From Lachnospiraceae bacterium (lineage in GTDB: Bacteria > Bacillota > Clostridia > Lachnospirales > Lachnospiraceae): a stretch of 16,782 bases of DNA. The translations under genes were made by a program, and so were the position numbers. Where the stretch lies: positions 1-16,782 of the forward strand of contig JAFSYD010000181.1 in assembly GCA_017443685.1 (NCBI GenBank), written 5' to 3'. Positions 1 to 8,768 of this stretch are shown piece by piece. Numbering within the stretch: position 1 is the first letter of the stretch; every line of letters begins with the position of its first letter. Under the pieces are notes generated by a model. It worked only from the letters and a program-made list of their open reading frames with translations. It was not told the origin of the DNA and searched no databases.

Positions 1-228
1 CGGGATGTGTCTGCCGTACTGCTCGTGCAGCTTTTCCACCATTTCAAACCCATTCATCTCCGGCATCATATAATCCGTAAGAACCATATCGGGATGATGC
101 TCGCCGTACAGCGCGATCGCTTCGGCACCGGACGTTGCCCGCAGCGTGAAATACTGACCGGAAAGGATATTCTGCGTCAGCATCAGTGTCAGTTCTTCGT
201 CATCCACAATCAAAATACTTTTTCTCAT
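1..228 (-). CDS. Response regulator, receiver domain (3' part outside window)
   Basis: This is the N-terminal 76 residues of a CheY-like receiver protein; the rest lies beyond the left edge, so its output domain, if any, is unknown. It opens MRKSILIVDDEEL, which supplies the acidic pair for metal binding. It continues to DMVLTDYMMPEMNGFEM, where the Asp of LTDYMMP is the expected phosphoacceptor. The ATG at 228 is preceded on the minus strand by AAGGAGA at suitable distance, so the start is firm. It is the last visible gene of the operon that begins at 5719, separated by 67 bases from the gene upstream. It is the natural acceptor for the Hpt domain of the hybrid kinase; this pairing is inferred from position. 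Confidence 0.9.
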   Translation of the reverse strand, partial: MRKSILIVDDEELTLMLTQNILSGQYFTLRATSGAEAIALYGEHHPDMVLTDYMMPEMNGFEMVEKLHEQYGRHIP

Positions 229-295
229 TTTAGCATCTCCTTATTTTCTCATTTTTATATGAAATATAGACCGCCCTCTTCGGGAAAAACAGCCT

Positions 296-1162
296 CTATT
301 TACTGTGCAGATATTCTATGTAAATTCCCAGCTTCCTCCGGGCCGCTTTCATCCTGCCTTCCATGGACATATCACCCTCCAGGGACGGACTCGCCTCCGA
401 ACGGCGTCTTAAGGACAAAATGCTCTCTGCCGATTCCCCGAAATAATTCGCAACACCCCGTTCGAAATCCTCAATATCGCTTTCCAGATACTCAAGCTCC
501 GTATCGAGATCCCGGATCCGCTTCCGTACGGAAAGCGAGATCGCCGCGACAAGTCCGATCCCGACAACAGTCAGGAACACATAGCTTGAAATGATCCTCC
601 GCTCATATCCGTTAACAGCCCTTTCGTACCATTCGGTGGAAAAATCCGCGGCCACAACGCCGGCGATCTTCCCGAACGAATCATAAACGGGACTGTACGC
701 ACTGTAAAATGCCCCCCAGTCATCCCGGTATGCCGTATCATCCACCGAGGGCATTCCGTGCGCCGCGTCGTCAAGCGCACTCGTATACACAACCTCTTCG
801 CCAAATTCCGCCGGATCCGCCTTCGTCGGGTCAACGGTGAAAATATAATGCTGTGCATCAACATGCCGGATGCAGTATATGTATTTTAAGTCTACATTGT
901 CCCTGAAATATCCGAGCGTCCGCAGGATCTCCTGGTATTTCTGGGAACGTTTGTCCTCCGCCTGCAGCGACTCCAAAGCGTCTCCGTCGATCATACTGGC
1001 CGCCAGATTGGTCACATCCAGCATCCTGCGCTCGACCTCTTCCTTCATCGTGATGCGCGCCTGCTTTGCGAGGAAAAAACCGATCCCGAGATTTACCAAA
1101 AGCAGCAGACTCATCAGCACCGCCGCCATCCGCAGGGAATTCCTGGTTTTGTAATGCTCCAT
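296..1162 (-). CDS. Two-helix membrane sensor protein, Cache-like, no output domain
   Basis: This 288-residue protein has a membrane helix at about 12-33, an extracellular region of about 155 residues, a second helix at about 192-212 and a short charged cytoplasmic tail of about 75 residues that looks coiled-coil (RDLDTELEYLESDIEDFE). The extracellular part resembles the Cache-type sensor domains often placed before GGDEF or chemoreceptor domains in Clostridia. Motifs include KYIYCIRHVD, a stretch YRDDWGAFYSAYSPVYDS and GKIAGVVAADFS. No kinase, GGDEF, HD or methyl-accepting domain follows, although the gene ends cleanly. Its ATG is only 3 bases after the stop of the hybrid kinase, so the two are surely cotranscribed and perhaps coupled. 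It may act as an accessory sensor for that kinase; this is inference. Confidence 0.85.
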   Translation of the reverse strand: MEHYKTRNSLRMAAVLMSLLLLVNLGIGFFLAKQARITMKEEVERRMLDVTNLAASMIDGDALESLQAEDKRSQKYQEILRTLGYFRDNVDLKYIYCIRHVDAQHYIFTVDPTKADPAEFGEEVVYTSALDDAAHGMPSVDDTAYRDDWGAFYSAYSPVYDSFGKIAGVVAADFSTEWYERAVNGYERRIISSYVFLTVVGIGLVAAISLSVRKRIRDLDTELEYLESDIEDFERGVANYFGESAESILSLRRRSEASPSLEGDMSMEGRMKAARRKLGIYIEYLHSK

Positions 1163-1165
1163 TAT

Positions 1166-3739
1166 TTACTCATCCCTTATACTTTTTAGCTTTTCCTTAT
1201 ACGAACCGAAAAACGCAAGTACATCCCCTGTATGCTCCCGAATATAATCCAGATCTCCATCCTTCGCCGCCAGTTCCAGCGACCGTGCCCGGTCGGAAAG
1301 CTCCTGCGCACCGACGACCTTTGCCGAGCTTTTCAGCGCATGCACCTTCGTCTGGTAATTCTCCCAATCCTCATTATCATAGTAACCGCGGATCTCGTCA
1401 CTCTTCGCATCGATCGTATTTAAGAAGAACTGCAGCACCGTCATATACATCTCTTCCGAGCCGGCATATTCAATGCCCTCCCGAACATCCAGGATGCCCT
1501 TTTCCTCGAAGCCGTTCAGCCGGGCAGCGATCGGCGACTGCGGCTCGGCCGCCTCCCCGGCACCATCCTCCGATGGATCGGCCGCTGCCTGTGCAAAGAC
1601 CTTTCCGACATGGTTCACTTTGCTATCCGGAAGATATTTTAACAGCATCGATTCTATGCTCTGCCCGTTGACCGGCTTGATCAGATAATCGTCAAATCCG
1701 GCCGCCAGATACTCTTCCCTTGCTCCCGCAATAGCATTGGCTGTCAGGGCGATACACGGCTTGTTCGCGTTCGCGTTCTCCCGGGCATCCCGCAGCGCAC
1801 GTATCATCTCCATGCCGTCCATCACCGGCATTCTGTGGTCGATCAGCAGGCAGTCATATGTCCGCTTCTCTGTTAAGGACAGCGCCTGCTTCCCGTCCGC
1901 GGCCGTATCGATCTGCAGCTGCGTACTCTTAAGCAGCCCCTTTACGACCATAAGGTTCATCTCGGTATCATCCACAAGCAGCACCTTTGCCTCCGGTGCG
2001 GTAAAGGAAACGTGATATACGCCGCCGTTGTCGCCGAGCTCTTCGATCCTCTGCCGGATGTCCCCGATCGGCTCCCAGTTGATCACCTCCTGCCGCAGGA
2101 CAAACGAGAACTCGCTGCCCTCGCCGTAGACGCTTTCCACATTCGGACGGCTGCCCATCAGGTTCAAAAGCTTCCATACGATGTTCATGCCGAGCCCCGT
2201 CCCTTCGATCGTACGGTTGCGTGCCTCATCGATCCGCTCGAAGGCACTGAACAGCTTGTCGATATCTTCCTTGCGGATGCCAATCCCGGTATCTTTGATA
2301 ACAACCTTCATATCGATCTGCTTCTCATTGGCCTTCTCATAGCTGATCGCGAAGGTAACGCCGCCTTCTCTGGTGTATTTGACCGCGTTCGACAGCAGAT
2401 TGATAACGACCTGCCGGATACGCGCACTGTCGCCGAACAGGATATGCGGCATCTTCTCGTCGACCTCCACATCGAAGGTCAGCCCCTTTGCCACGGCACG
2501 GGAGGACATCATCACGACCATATCCGTGATGAGATTCGTAAGATCGTACTCGTCGGGGAACAGTTCCATTTTCCCGGCTTCGATCTTGGAAAAATCAAGC
2601 ACGTCATTGATCTGTGACAGCAGTGCCGCTCCGGCGCGCTGGATATTGATCGCGTATTTCCGCTGCGTCGGGTCCGTACACTCACGCAGCAGCATTTCAT
2701 CCATACCGAGGATCGTGTTGATCGGGGTACGGATCTCATGCGACATATTCGCAAGGAAGTCACTCTTCGCACGGCTCGCTTCTTCCGCCGCGGCCTTGGC
2801 ACGCTTTAACGCCTCACCCTCCCGCACACGCTGCGACGTGATCAGCAGGAAGAAGGACAGTGACATCACCATGATGACAAGGAGCATGAATATACCGAGC
2901 ACCAGCTTCGGGATCGCGTACAGGCCGCCCGAAATGATCGCGCGTTCTACGACGCCGGCGTAAATAAAGTTGGTTCCCGGCACCTCTGCCGCGTAAAAGA
3001 GCTGATCCCCCTTCGTCGTCTTCTCCATGGATGCAACCGACCTCTTGGTATCCATATGACGGATCAGCTGCTGGAACACGATACGGACCGAACGGCTTTC
3101 GTAGAAGCTTCTCTCTTTCTCATCCAGGCTCGCGAACGGCATCACGACATCGCCGTCCCGCGTCATCAGCATGGCATGTCCCCGACCGTCATGCGCCGAT
3201 ACCGGAAAGCGCTCGCAGAACGCGCTCGCAGAAACAAGCTCATAAAGCACATACCGCACATTTCCTCCGCGGAAGATCGGACAGGAAAAAAGTACGCCGC
3301 CGCTCGGCGTATAAGAGATCCCGCCGCTTCCCCGCAGGGAAGTCATGATCCCCCTGTAATCGATCGGAGAAAGCGCATCCCCGTAGATCGCCGAACCATC
3401 GGCCGTCAGAAGACCGGTAAACGTATTCGGATCATCTTTATAATTCGTATTGACGAACTCCATCGTCACCTTCAGACTCTGTTCGTCGGAAAACTGCGTA
3501 TCATTCTCAATGATCCACGCGATCATGGACAGCTTCTGGATCTCTCCCTTCAGATCCTCGGCATACAGCCTGGCTTCATAGTCGCTGTTGCGCGATAAGA
3601 CCTGCTGCTCGTACGCACGGTAAACGGAATCCAGCCGTGTATACAAAAGAAGACCGAAGCCGATCATAACCAGCCCGAATACGATGATCGTCGGTGTCAG
3701 GCGGTTCTTCAAAAAATGGATCCGGACCTTACTCGCCAT
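1166..3739 (-). CDS. Hybrid sensor histidine kinase (HisKA-HATPase-REC-Hpt)
   Basis: This 857-residue inner-membrane phosphorelay kinase contains all the phosphotransfer modules. Numbering is from the ATG at 3739. The order is a membrane helix at 17-36, an extracellular sensor at about 38-278, a second helix at 280-300, and a dimerisation domain with the phosphorylatable His334 in SHEIRTP. The ATPase domain has Asn451 in LLSNAVKY and glycine boxes DTGIGI and GTGLGM. The receiver has Asp590/591 and phosphoacceptor Asp634 in LLIDHRMPVMDG, with Lys688. A C-terminal Hpt has His800 in VHALKSSAKVVGA. A TTG at 3760 would add seven residues, but the GAGGGGGTGG just upstream of the ATG fits the ATG better. 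The start overlaps the end of the BMP-type gene by 11 bases, which suggests translational coupling. The likely final acceptor is the regulator at 1-228. Confidence 0.95.
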   Translation of the reverse strand: MASKVRIHFLKNRLTPTIIVFGLVMIGFGLLLYTRLDSVYRAYEQQVLSRNSDYEARLYAEDLKGEIQKLSMIAWIIENDTQFSDEQSLKVTMEFVNTNYKDDPNTFTGLLTADGSAIYGDALSPIDYRGIMTSLRGSGGISYTPSGGVLFSCPIFRGGNVRYVLYELVSASAFCERFPVSAHDGRGHAMLMTRDGDVVMPFASLDEKERSFYESRSVRIVFQQLIRHMDTKRSVASMEKTTKGDQLFYAAEVPGTNFIYAGVVERAIISGGLYAIPKLVLGIFMLLVIMVMSLSFFLLITSQRVREGEALKRAKAAAEEASRAKSDFLANMSHEIRTPINTILGMDEMLLRECTDPTQRKYAINIQRAGAALLSQINDVLDFSKIEAGKMELFPDEYDLTNLITDMVVMMSSRAVAKGLTFDVEVDEKMPHILFGDSARIRQVVINLLSNAVKYTREGGVTFAISYEKANEKQIDMKVVIKDTGIGIRKEDIDKLFSAFERIDEARNRTIEGTGLGMNIVWKLLNLMGSRPNVESVYGEGSEFSFVLRQEVINWEPIGDIRQRIEELGDNGGVYHVSFTAPEAKVLLVDDTEMNLMVVKGLLKSTQLQIDTAADGKQALSLTEKRTYDCLLIDHRMPVMDGMEMIRALRDARENANANKPCIALTANAIAGAREEYLAAGFDDYLIKPVNGQSIESMLLKYLPDSKVNHVGKVFAQAAADPSEDGAGEAAEPQSPIAARLNGFEEKGILDVREGIEYAGSEEMYMTVLQFFLNTIDAKSDEIRGYYDNEDWENYQTKVHALKSSAKVVGAQELSDRARSLELAAKDGDLDYIREHTGDVLAFFGSYKEKLKSIRDE

Positions 3740-4847
3740 CGACTTCCACCCCCTCGACAAACCAGTTCATGTCAAACAACAGGGAATGGTCACTGATCCT
3801 TTCATCCGGGCGACACATGATCGTACCGTCCACGCAGCGGATCTCACCAAGGAAAACGTCGTTGCCTTTTTCAAAGCTCGCCCGCTTCCGCTTGATCTGC
3901 CCTTTCATTGCTTCCGTGACATATGGAGAAAAATTCTCGATCCCGACAACGCCTTCCGTTGCACCCAACCAATAGGCATCGCCCTCTGGGGCACTGCCCT
4001 TGATGTAATTCCTCAGGATGGCTTTATAAAGCGCATCCCAATAAAACACAAGGGATGCAAGAAAATTCCTGGAATACTGGGTCTTCGTGCAGTTATAGCC
4101 GATGGACATAACGCCGTTCGCCTCAGCCACATCGACCGTATTCGACGTGCTCGTATGATGCGTTAAGATATCCGCACCGTCCTCATCGATCAGCGCCTGC
4201 GCCGCCACACGTTCCTTTTCCTCGTCAAACCACGTGCCTGTCATGCGAACCTTCACCACGACATCGGGATTCACCGACCGCGCACCCAAAAGGTAGGCGT
4301 TCACGCCGCGGTCAACCTGCACATTGCTGTTCGCCGCCACGTACCCCAGCACGTTCGTCCTTGTCATCTGCCCTGCGATCATCCCCGCCAGGTAGCGGAT
4401 CTGATACATTCTGCCGTAGTAGGTCGTCAGATTAGAAGCTCCCGACTCCGGCGATATCGTGTAAAATGCGACATCGGGATAAGACTCCACGACCCGTTTT
4501 ACGTTGTCACCAAACCCGTCGCTCGTAAAAAAGATGACCGCCGCCTTCCGATCGACAAGGGACTTTACCGCCTTTTCGCAGGCTTCTTCCTTTTCATCAA
4601 CAAATTCCTCGGTGATCAGCGTAAGCCCGTACGCGTCACACGCCTTCTGCAACCCCTTGTAATGATTCTCGTTCCAGCCGCCGTCACTGACCGAGCCGAT
4701 AAAAACGCCGCCGACGATCTTGCCCTTTTCGGGTTCGCTGCTCTGTAACGTCCCGATCAGCACGATCATCAAAATCGTCAAAAGGAGCAGCGCCACAAAA
4801 AACAGCACGCTCCATAAATTGTCACGCAGGTTTTTCTTTTTAATCAT
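3729..4847 (-). CDS. BMP/PnrA-family solute-binding protein, membrane anchored
   Basis: This 372-residue extracytoplasmic binding protein belongs to the BMP (basic membrane protein, PnrA/Med) family, which binds nucleosides in characterised members. Visible family features are the opening strand KIVGGVFIGSVSDGGWNE, the ITEEFVDEKEEACEKAVKSL region, YYGRMYQIRYLAGMIAG, and VRMTGTWFDEEKE followed by GADILTHHTST. The family usually has a lipobox; here the N terminus is basic (MIKKKNLRDN) followed by an uncleaved-looking helix at 13-33 and no Cys, so it is tethered by a membrane helix. It overlaps the upstream gene by 4 bases (ATGA) and the downstream kinase by 11. With no permease or ATPase gene next to it, a role as ligand sensor for the kinase is more likely than transport; the ligand is not known. 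Confidence 0.88.
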   Translation of the reverse strand: MIKKKNLRDNLWSVLFFVALLLLTILMIVLIGTLQSSEPEKGKIVGGVFIGSVSDGGWNENHYKGLQKACDAYGLTLITEEFVDEKEEACEKAVKSLVDRKAAVIFFTSDGFGDNVKRVVESYPDVAFYTISPESGASNLTTYYGRMYQIRYLAGMIAGQMTRTNVLGYVAANSNVQVDRGVNAYLLGARSVNPDVVVKVRMTGTWFDEEKERVAAQALIDEDGADILTHHTSTSNTVDVAEANGVMSIGYNCTKTQYSRNFLASLVFYWDALYKAILRNYIKGSAPEGDAYWLGATEGVVGIENFSPYVTEAMKGQIKRKRASFEKGNDVFLGEIRCVDGTIMCRPDERISDHSLLFDMNWFVEGVEVDGE

Positions 4848-5719
4848 CTTGCCTGTTCTTTCCCGTTCGTCCTGTTAACAAACATCTCGACCGGAACCTG
4901 ATCCCCCAGCACATACTGGCATTCGCCGTCCTCCAGGCCGATGATCGCCGCTTCCAGATCGCGATACCCCTTTACGGTCATCCCGAGACCTTCATACCCG
5001 TCCTCTCCTTTGCAGTAAGCCTGGGCCGTCGTTAAGTTCTCCACACCGATCGTCTCATCCTCACTCTTGCTTTTGAGGATCATTTCCATATCCGTGACAT
5101 TTTTTACGTTATCAAATTCGGTGTTGTCAACCGGAACAGCGATCGCCAGTCCCGTGATAAAATACGGCTCGGAAAAGTCCACCAGCTGCTTCCTTTCGTC
5201 CGTGATGGTGATCCCTCCGATACAGATATCGCATTTATGCTGTTTAACAGACAAAAACATGGTTTCGAAGCTGGAATTGATGATGACAAGCTCCTTGTCC
5301 AGATAATCCGCGAGACGCTCGATGATCTCCATATCGATCCCGTAGTATTTCCCGATCTCGCCGTATTCGAATGGTTCAAAGTCAAGCGTTGACACCACCA
5401 CCAGCTGATCCTTGTCCTTGTCGAGCTCCGCCGAAGTGACAAGCTTCGGCTCGCCTCCTTCCAGATAACGGTCAATAATCTCATCAAGCTCGCCGCTTTT
5501 GCGGCTTTCGGCAAGAAATGCATTCACCTGTGCCAAAAGCTCCGGCTTGTCCTTATCGACGCCAATGCCGTATTGCTCCTCTGTAAGGGTAGTACTAATG
5601 ACTTTCAGTTCTTCGCTCGTCTCGCCTGCGTCTGCCCCTACAATGTCTTTTTTTGTACAAGCACACATCGAAAACACGCTGGCGGCGATCAGTGTCACCG
5701 CAAGAATTTTCTTCATCAT
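4844..5719 (-). CDS. Lipoprotein, amino-acid-binding family (SBP_bac_3), segments permuted
   Basis: This 291-residue secreted lipoprotein has signal peptide residues 1-20 and a lipobox-like SMCAC, with Cys21 (Ala at -1) the likelier lipidation site. Residues 37-90 look like the C-terminal end of the SBP_bac_3 family: LTEEQYGIGVDKDKPELLAQ, then VNAFL and a GELDEIIDRYLEGG helix. Residues 104-196 are the family's N-terminal lobe: LVVVSTLDFEPFEYG, GKYYGIDMEIIERLADYL, DICIGGITITDERKQLVDFS. Residues 197-285 are the second lobe, ending in CQYVLGDQVPVEM, after which the protein stops where the usual C-terminal helix should follow. The pieces of one complete domain are therefore present but in circularly permuted order. 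Start ATG at 5719 has GGGGGGTGA upstream; a second ATG follows at once. It is the first gene of the operon. The ligand is probably an amino acid or similar small polar molecule. Confidence 0.88.
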   Translation of the reverse strand: MMKKILAVTLIAASVFSMCACTKKDIVGADAGETSEELKVISTTLTEEQYGIGVDKDKPELLAQVNAFLAESRKSGELDEIIDRYLEGGEPKLVTSAELDKDKDQLVVVSTLDFEPFEYGEIGKYYGIDMEIIERLADYLDKELVIINSSFETMFLSVKQHKCDICIGGITITDERKQLVDFSEPYFITGLAIAVPVDNTEFDNVKNVTDMEMILKSKSEDETIGVENLTTAQAYCKGEDGYEGLGMTVKGYRDLEAAIIGLEDGECQYVLGDQVPVEMFVNRTNGKEQAR

Positions 5720-5776
5720 TCTATCACCCCCCGTATTATATTTTGCCCCCGATTCTATAAAGTATTCCTATTCTAC

Positions 5777-5805
5777 ATTATAATCCGTTCGTCCCCGTTT
5801 GTCAC
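5777..5805 (-). promoter_or_regulatory. Sigma-A-type promoter of the sensory operon
   Basis: On the minus strand this reads GTGACA, 17 bases, TATAAT, which is 5 of 6 and 6 of 6 consensus matches. It lies between the secA stop codon at 5806 and the lipoprotein start at 5719, and would give a leader of about 50 bases. No terminator is obvious between secA and this promoter, so some read-through from secA is possible. Confidence 0.7.
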
Positions 5806-8379
5806 TTATTTTTCCATTCTTCCGTGACAGTTTTTATATTTTTTGCCGGAACCGCAGGGGCACGGATCGTTCGGATAGATCTTCTTCGCGGCACGCTTCT
5901 TCGGCCCCGAAGAAACGGAGTCATCCTTATTCGTACCCGTCACCTTAGCGACCTCTTCCCGCTCAACCTTGCGCTCCACACGGATGCGGAAAAGCATCTG
6001 CACCGTCTCGGTACGGATCGCGTCGTTCATCGCATCCATCATATCGTAACTTGCCATCTTGTATTCATCGACCGGATTGCGCTGTCCGTATGCCTGCAGA
6101 CCGATACCCTGACGGAGAAGCTCCATATCATCGATCTCATCCATCCACTTGTTGTCGATCACACGCAAAAGGATGATACGCTCCACCTCGCGGAAGTGCT
6201 CCGGCTCGGGGAACTCCTTCTCCTTTTCGTCGTACATGGCAAAAGCCTTTTCCTTATAATAGTCCTTGATCTCCTGCACGCTCTTAAAGTCCGCAAGCTT
6301 CGCGGGGGTAAGCGCCGGGATCGGGATAACGGGCTGGACTAAGCTGTTGAACTCGATCGGGTTCCAGCCGTCCCTGGCGATCGTATCATTAAAGCACGTA
6401 TCCACATTGTCATCGATGATCGTTTCGATCATATCGAGGATCTGCTGCTTCATATCCTCGCCTTCCAGCACGCGGCGGCGCTGCGCGTAAACCATCTCGC
6501 GCTGCTCGTTGTTGACCTGGTCGAACTCCAGCAGATTCTTACGGATCGAGAAGTTATTGCTCTCGATCTTCTCCTGCGCGCGCTCGATCGCGTTCGATAA
6601 CATTTTATGCTTGATCTGTTCACCCTCGGGTACGCCGAGCGCCTTGAAGGTGGAGATCAGCCGCTCTGAACCGAACAGACGCATCAGATCGTCCTCCAGT
6701 GAGATGAAGAACTGGGACTCACCCGGATCGCCCTGACGGCCGGCACGTCCGCGCAGCTGGTTATCGATACGCCTCGACTCATGCCGCTCAGTACCGATGA
6801 TCTTAAGGCCACCCGCCGCTCGCGACTCTTCATCGATCTTAATATCCGTACCACGGCCTGCCATATTCGTCGCGATCGTTACCGCGCCGTGAACGCCGGC
6901 TTCGGCCACGATCTGCGCTTCCTTTTCATGGAACTTGGCATTCAAAACGTTGTGCGCGATCCCCCGCTTCGAAAGCATCCGGGACACAAGCTCCGACACC
7001 TCGATCGTGATCGTACCGACAAGCACCGGCTGCCCCTTCGCGTGCGCCTCTTCCACCTCATCAGCCACGGCTTCGAACTTTTCTTTCATCGTAGTGTACA
7101 CGGCGTCATCATGGTCGATACGTGCCACCGGCCGGTTCGTCGGGATCTCGATAACGTCCATCCCGTAAATGTCGCGGAACTCCTGCTCTTCCGTTAAGGC
7201 CGTACCGGTCATTCCGGCTTTCTTGTCAAATTTATTAAAGAAATTCTGGAAGGTGATCGTCGCAAGGGTCTTGCTCTCACGCTTGACGTTAACCTTTTCC
7301 TTTGCTTCGATCGCCTGATGCAGACCGTCCGAATATCGGCGGCCCGGCATAATACGTCCTGTAAAGCTGTCGACGATCAGCACCTCATCGTCCTTCACCA
7401 CGTAATCCTGGTCACGGTGCATCAGGTTATGCGCCCGAAGCGCAAGGATAACGTTGTGCTGGATCTCGAGGTTCTCGGGGTCCGCTAAGTTGTCGATCTT
7501 GAAGAAGTTCTCGACCTTCTTTACGCCCTCCTGCGTCAGGTTGACAACCTTGTCCTTCTCATTAACGATAAAGTCCCCGGTCTCCTCCTGCTCGATGCCC
7601 ATGATCGCATCCATTTTGGAATACTCCGGAAGGTCCTCGCCGCGCTTCAGCTGCCGTGCGAGCACATCGCACATCTCATAGAGCTTCGTCGACTTACTGC
7701 TCTGTCCGGAAATGATAAGCGGCGTCCGCGCTTCATCGATCAGCACCGAGTCCACCTCGTCGATAACGGCATAATGCAGGCCGCGCTGTACGCAATGCTC
7801 TTTCCTGACAACCATATTGTCACGAAGGTAATCGAACCCAAGCTCGTTGTTCGTAATATAAGTAATGTCACAGTTATATGCTTCCTGTCGCTCCTCACGC
7901 GACATATCGTGCAGCACCACGCCGACCTTTAAGCCTAAGAATTCGTGGACCGCGCCCATCCATTCCGCGTCACGCTTCGCCAGATAGTCGTTGACCGTTA
8001 CGATGCAGACACCCTTTTCCTCAAGGGCGTTCAGATATGCCGGCAGCGTCGATACCAGCGTCTTACCTTCGCCGGTGCGCATCTCGGCGATACGGCCCTG
8101 ATGCAAAATGATCCCGCCGATCAGCTGTACCTCGAAATGCTCCATGCCGAGCACGCGCTTTGCCGCTTCCCGTACCGTCGCGTAAGCCTCCGGCAGAATG
8201 TCATCCAGCGTCTCCCCGGCAGCAAGGCGGTCTTTAAACTTCTGCGTCTGCGCCTTTAACTCCTCGTCCGAAAGCGCCTGCATCTGTCCCTGCATCCCCA
8301 GGATCTTGTCAACGATCGGGCGGATGCGCTTCAGCTCGTGTTCACTGTGTGTACCGAATACTTTATCAAATAAACTCAT
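5806..8379 (-). CDS. secA: Preprotein translocase ATPase SecA
   Basis: SecA is the motor ATPase that pushes unfolded preproteins through SecYEG. The start is placed at the ATG at 8379, preceded by AAAGGAGC; this gives 857 residues opening [19 protein letters not shown], a typical SecA N terminus. An upstream in-frame extension of 32 residues would not resemble the family. Visible motifs are Walker A at about 100-107 (MRTGEGKT), the DEVDS motif at about 207-211 followed by [13 protein letters not shown], the [13 protein letters not shown] stretch, NMAGRGTDI, and [20 protein letters not shown] in the second helicase domain. The tail carries the zinc/SecB-type motif [13 protein letters not shown] (Cys840, Cys842, Cys851, His852). 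The length is normal and the gene intact. It stands alone, with a non-coding RNA unit divergent from it. Confidence 0.99.
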   Translation of the reverse strand: MSLFDKVFGTHSEHELKRIRPIVDKILGMQGQMQALSDEELKAQTQKFKDRLAAGETLDDILPEAYATVREAAKRVLGMEHFEVQLIGGIILHQGRIAEMRTGEGKTLVSTLPAYLNALEEKGVCIVTVNDYLAKRDAEWMGAVHEFLGLKVGVVLHDMSREERQEAYNCDITYITNNELGFDYLRDNMVVRKEHCVQRGLHYAVIDEVDSVLIDEARTPLIISGQSSKSTKLYEMCDVLARQLKRGEDLPEYSKMDAIMGIEQEETGDFIVNEKDKVVNLTQEGVKKVENFFKIDNLADPENLEIQHNVILALRAHNLMHRDQDYVVKDDEVLIVDSFTGRIMPGRRYSDGLHQAIEAKEKVNVKRESKTLATITFQNFFNKFDKKAGMTGTALTEEQEFRDIYGMDVIEIPTNRPVARIDHDDAVYTTMKEKFEAVADEVEEAHAKGQPVLVGTITIEVSELVSRMLSKRGIAHNVLNAKFHEKEAQIVAEAGVHGAVTIATNMAGRGTDIKIDEESRAAGGLKIIGTERHESRRIDNQLRGRAGRQGDPGESQFFISLEDDLMRLFGSERLISTFKALGVPEGEQIKHKMLSNAIERAQEKIESNNFSIRKNLLEFDQVNNEQREMVYAQRRRVLEGEDMKQQILDMIETIIDDNVDTCFNDTIARDGWNPIEFNSLVQPVIPIPALTPAKLADFKSVQEIKDYYKEKAFAMYDEKEKEFPEPEHFREVERIILLRVIDNKWMDEIDDMELLRQGIGLQAYGQRNPVDEYKMASYDMMDAMNDAIRTETVQMLFRIRVERKVEREEVAKVTGTNKDDSVSSGPKKRAAKKIYPNDPCPCGSGKKYKNCHGRMEK

Positions 8380-8394
8380 TGGTTGCTCCTTTAT

Positions 8395-8408
8395 CATACG
8401 TCCGTATG
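8395..8408. repeat. Perfect inverted repeat in the secA leader
   Basis: CATACG, two bases, CGTATG lies about 16 bases upstream of the secA start, next to its ribosome binding site. It could be an operator or a small RNA hairpin, though the two-base loop is poor for an RNA hairpin. Chance is also possible for a 12-base match. Confidence 0.3.
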
Positions 8409-8465
8409 GACTATCGTTTTTATTGCCCGCGCCTGTCATCCGACACAAAGGCACATACAAGAGAC

Positions 8466-8494
8466 ATAATAGCACGATTTCAAGTGAAAAACAA
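8466..8494 (-). promoter_or_regulatory. Possible secA promoter
   Basis: On the minus strand this reads TTGTTT, 17 bases, TATTAT, about 85 bases upstream of the secA start. It is the best sigma-A-like pair seen in that leader. The -35 box is only a partial match, so the call is moderate. Confidence 0.4.
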
Positions 8495-8698
8495 TAAATT
8501 CCGCTCTCGGGCCCCGAAAAATTTTTGAAAAAGCTGCAGAAAATTCCGCCTGTTTTTGCGATAATTCACCCGGATTTTGTCTGCACCCGTTTCCCTGTCA
8601 AGGTCTTGTGGGTTCTCTCCTTTTTACATCTATATATAGCGGTTATTTTTTGTCTGAATTGTCTGATAATTTACCCTCTTTTCATTTATTGTTTGTTA

Positions 8699-8762
8699 TC
8701 TTAAAAATTTTTTAAAAATTTTCTAATTTCTTGTTGACAATTTTGCAATATTTTGATATAGT
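8699..8762 (+). promoter_or_regulatory. Strong promoter with UP-like A/T tract for the non-coding RNA
   Basis: TTGACA at 8734-8739 and TATAGT at 8757-8762 are separated by exactly 17 bases. Directly upstream, 8699-8729 is almost pure A and T in phased A and T runs, resembling an UP element. Transcription should start near 8769. This is the strongest promoter in the window and resembles promoters of stable RNA genes. Confidence 0.8.
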
Positions 8763-8768
8763 TAAATC

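Noticed and set aside
3740..3760. TTG start for the hybrid kinase at 3760
   Set aside because: The ATG at 3739 has a purine-rich ribosome binding site at good distance that lies within the would-be extension.
8380..8475. Longer SecA with 32 extra N-terminal residues starting at 8475
   Set aside because: SecA proteins begin at the MSLFDKVFG position, which has a proper ribosome binding site; the extension overlaps the probable promoter.
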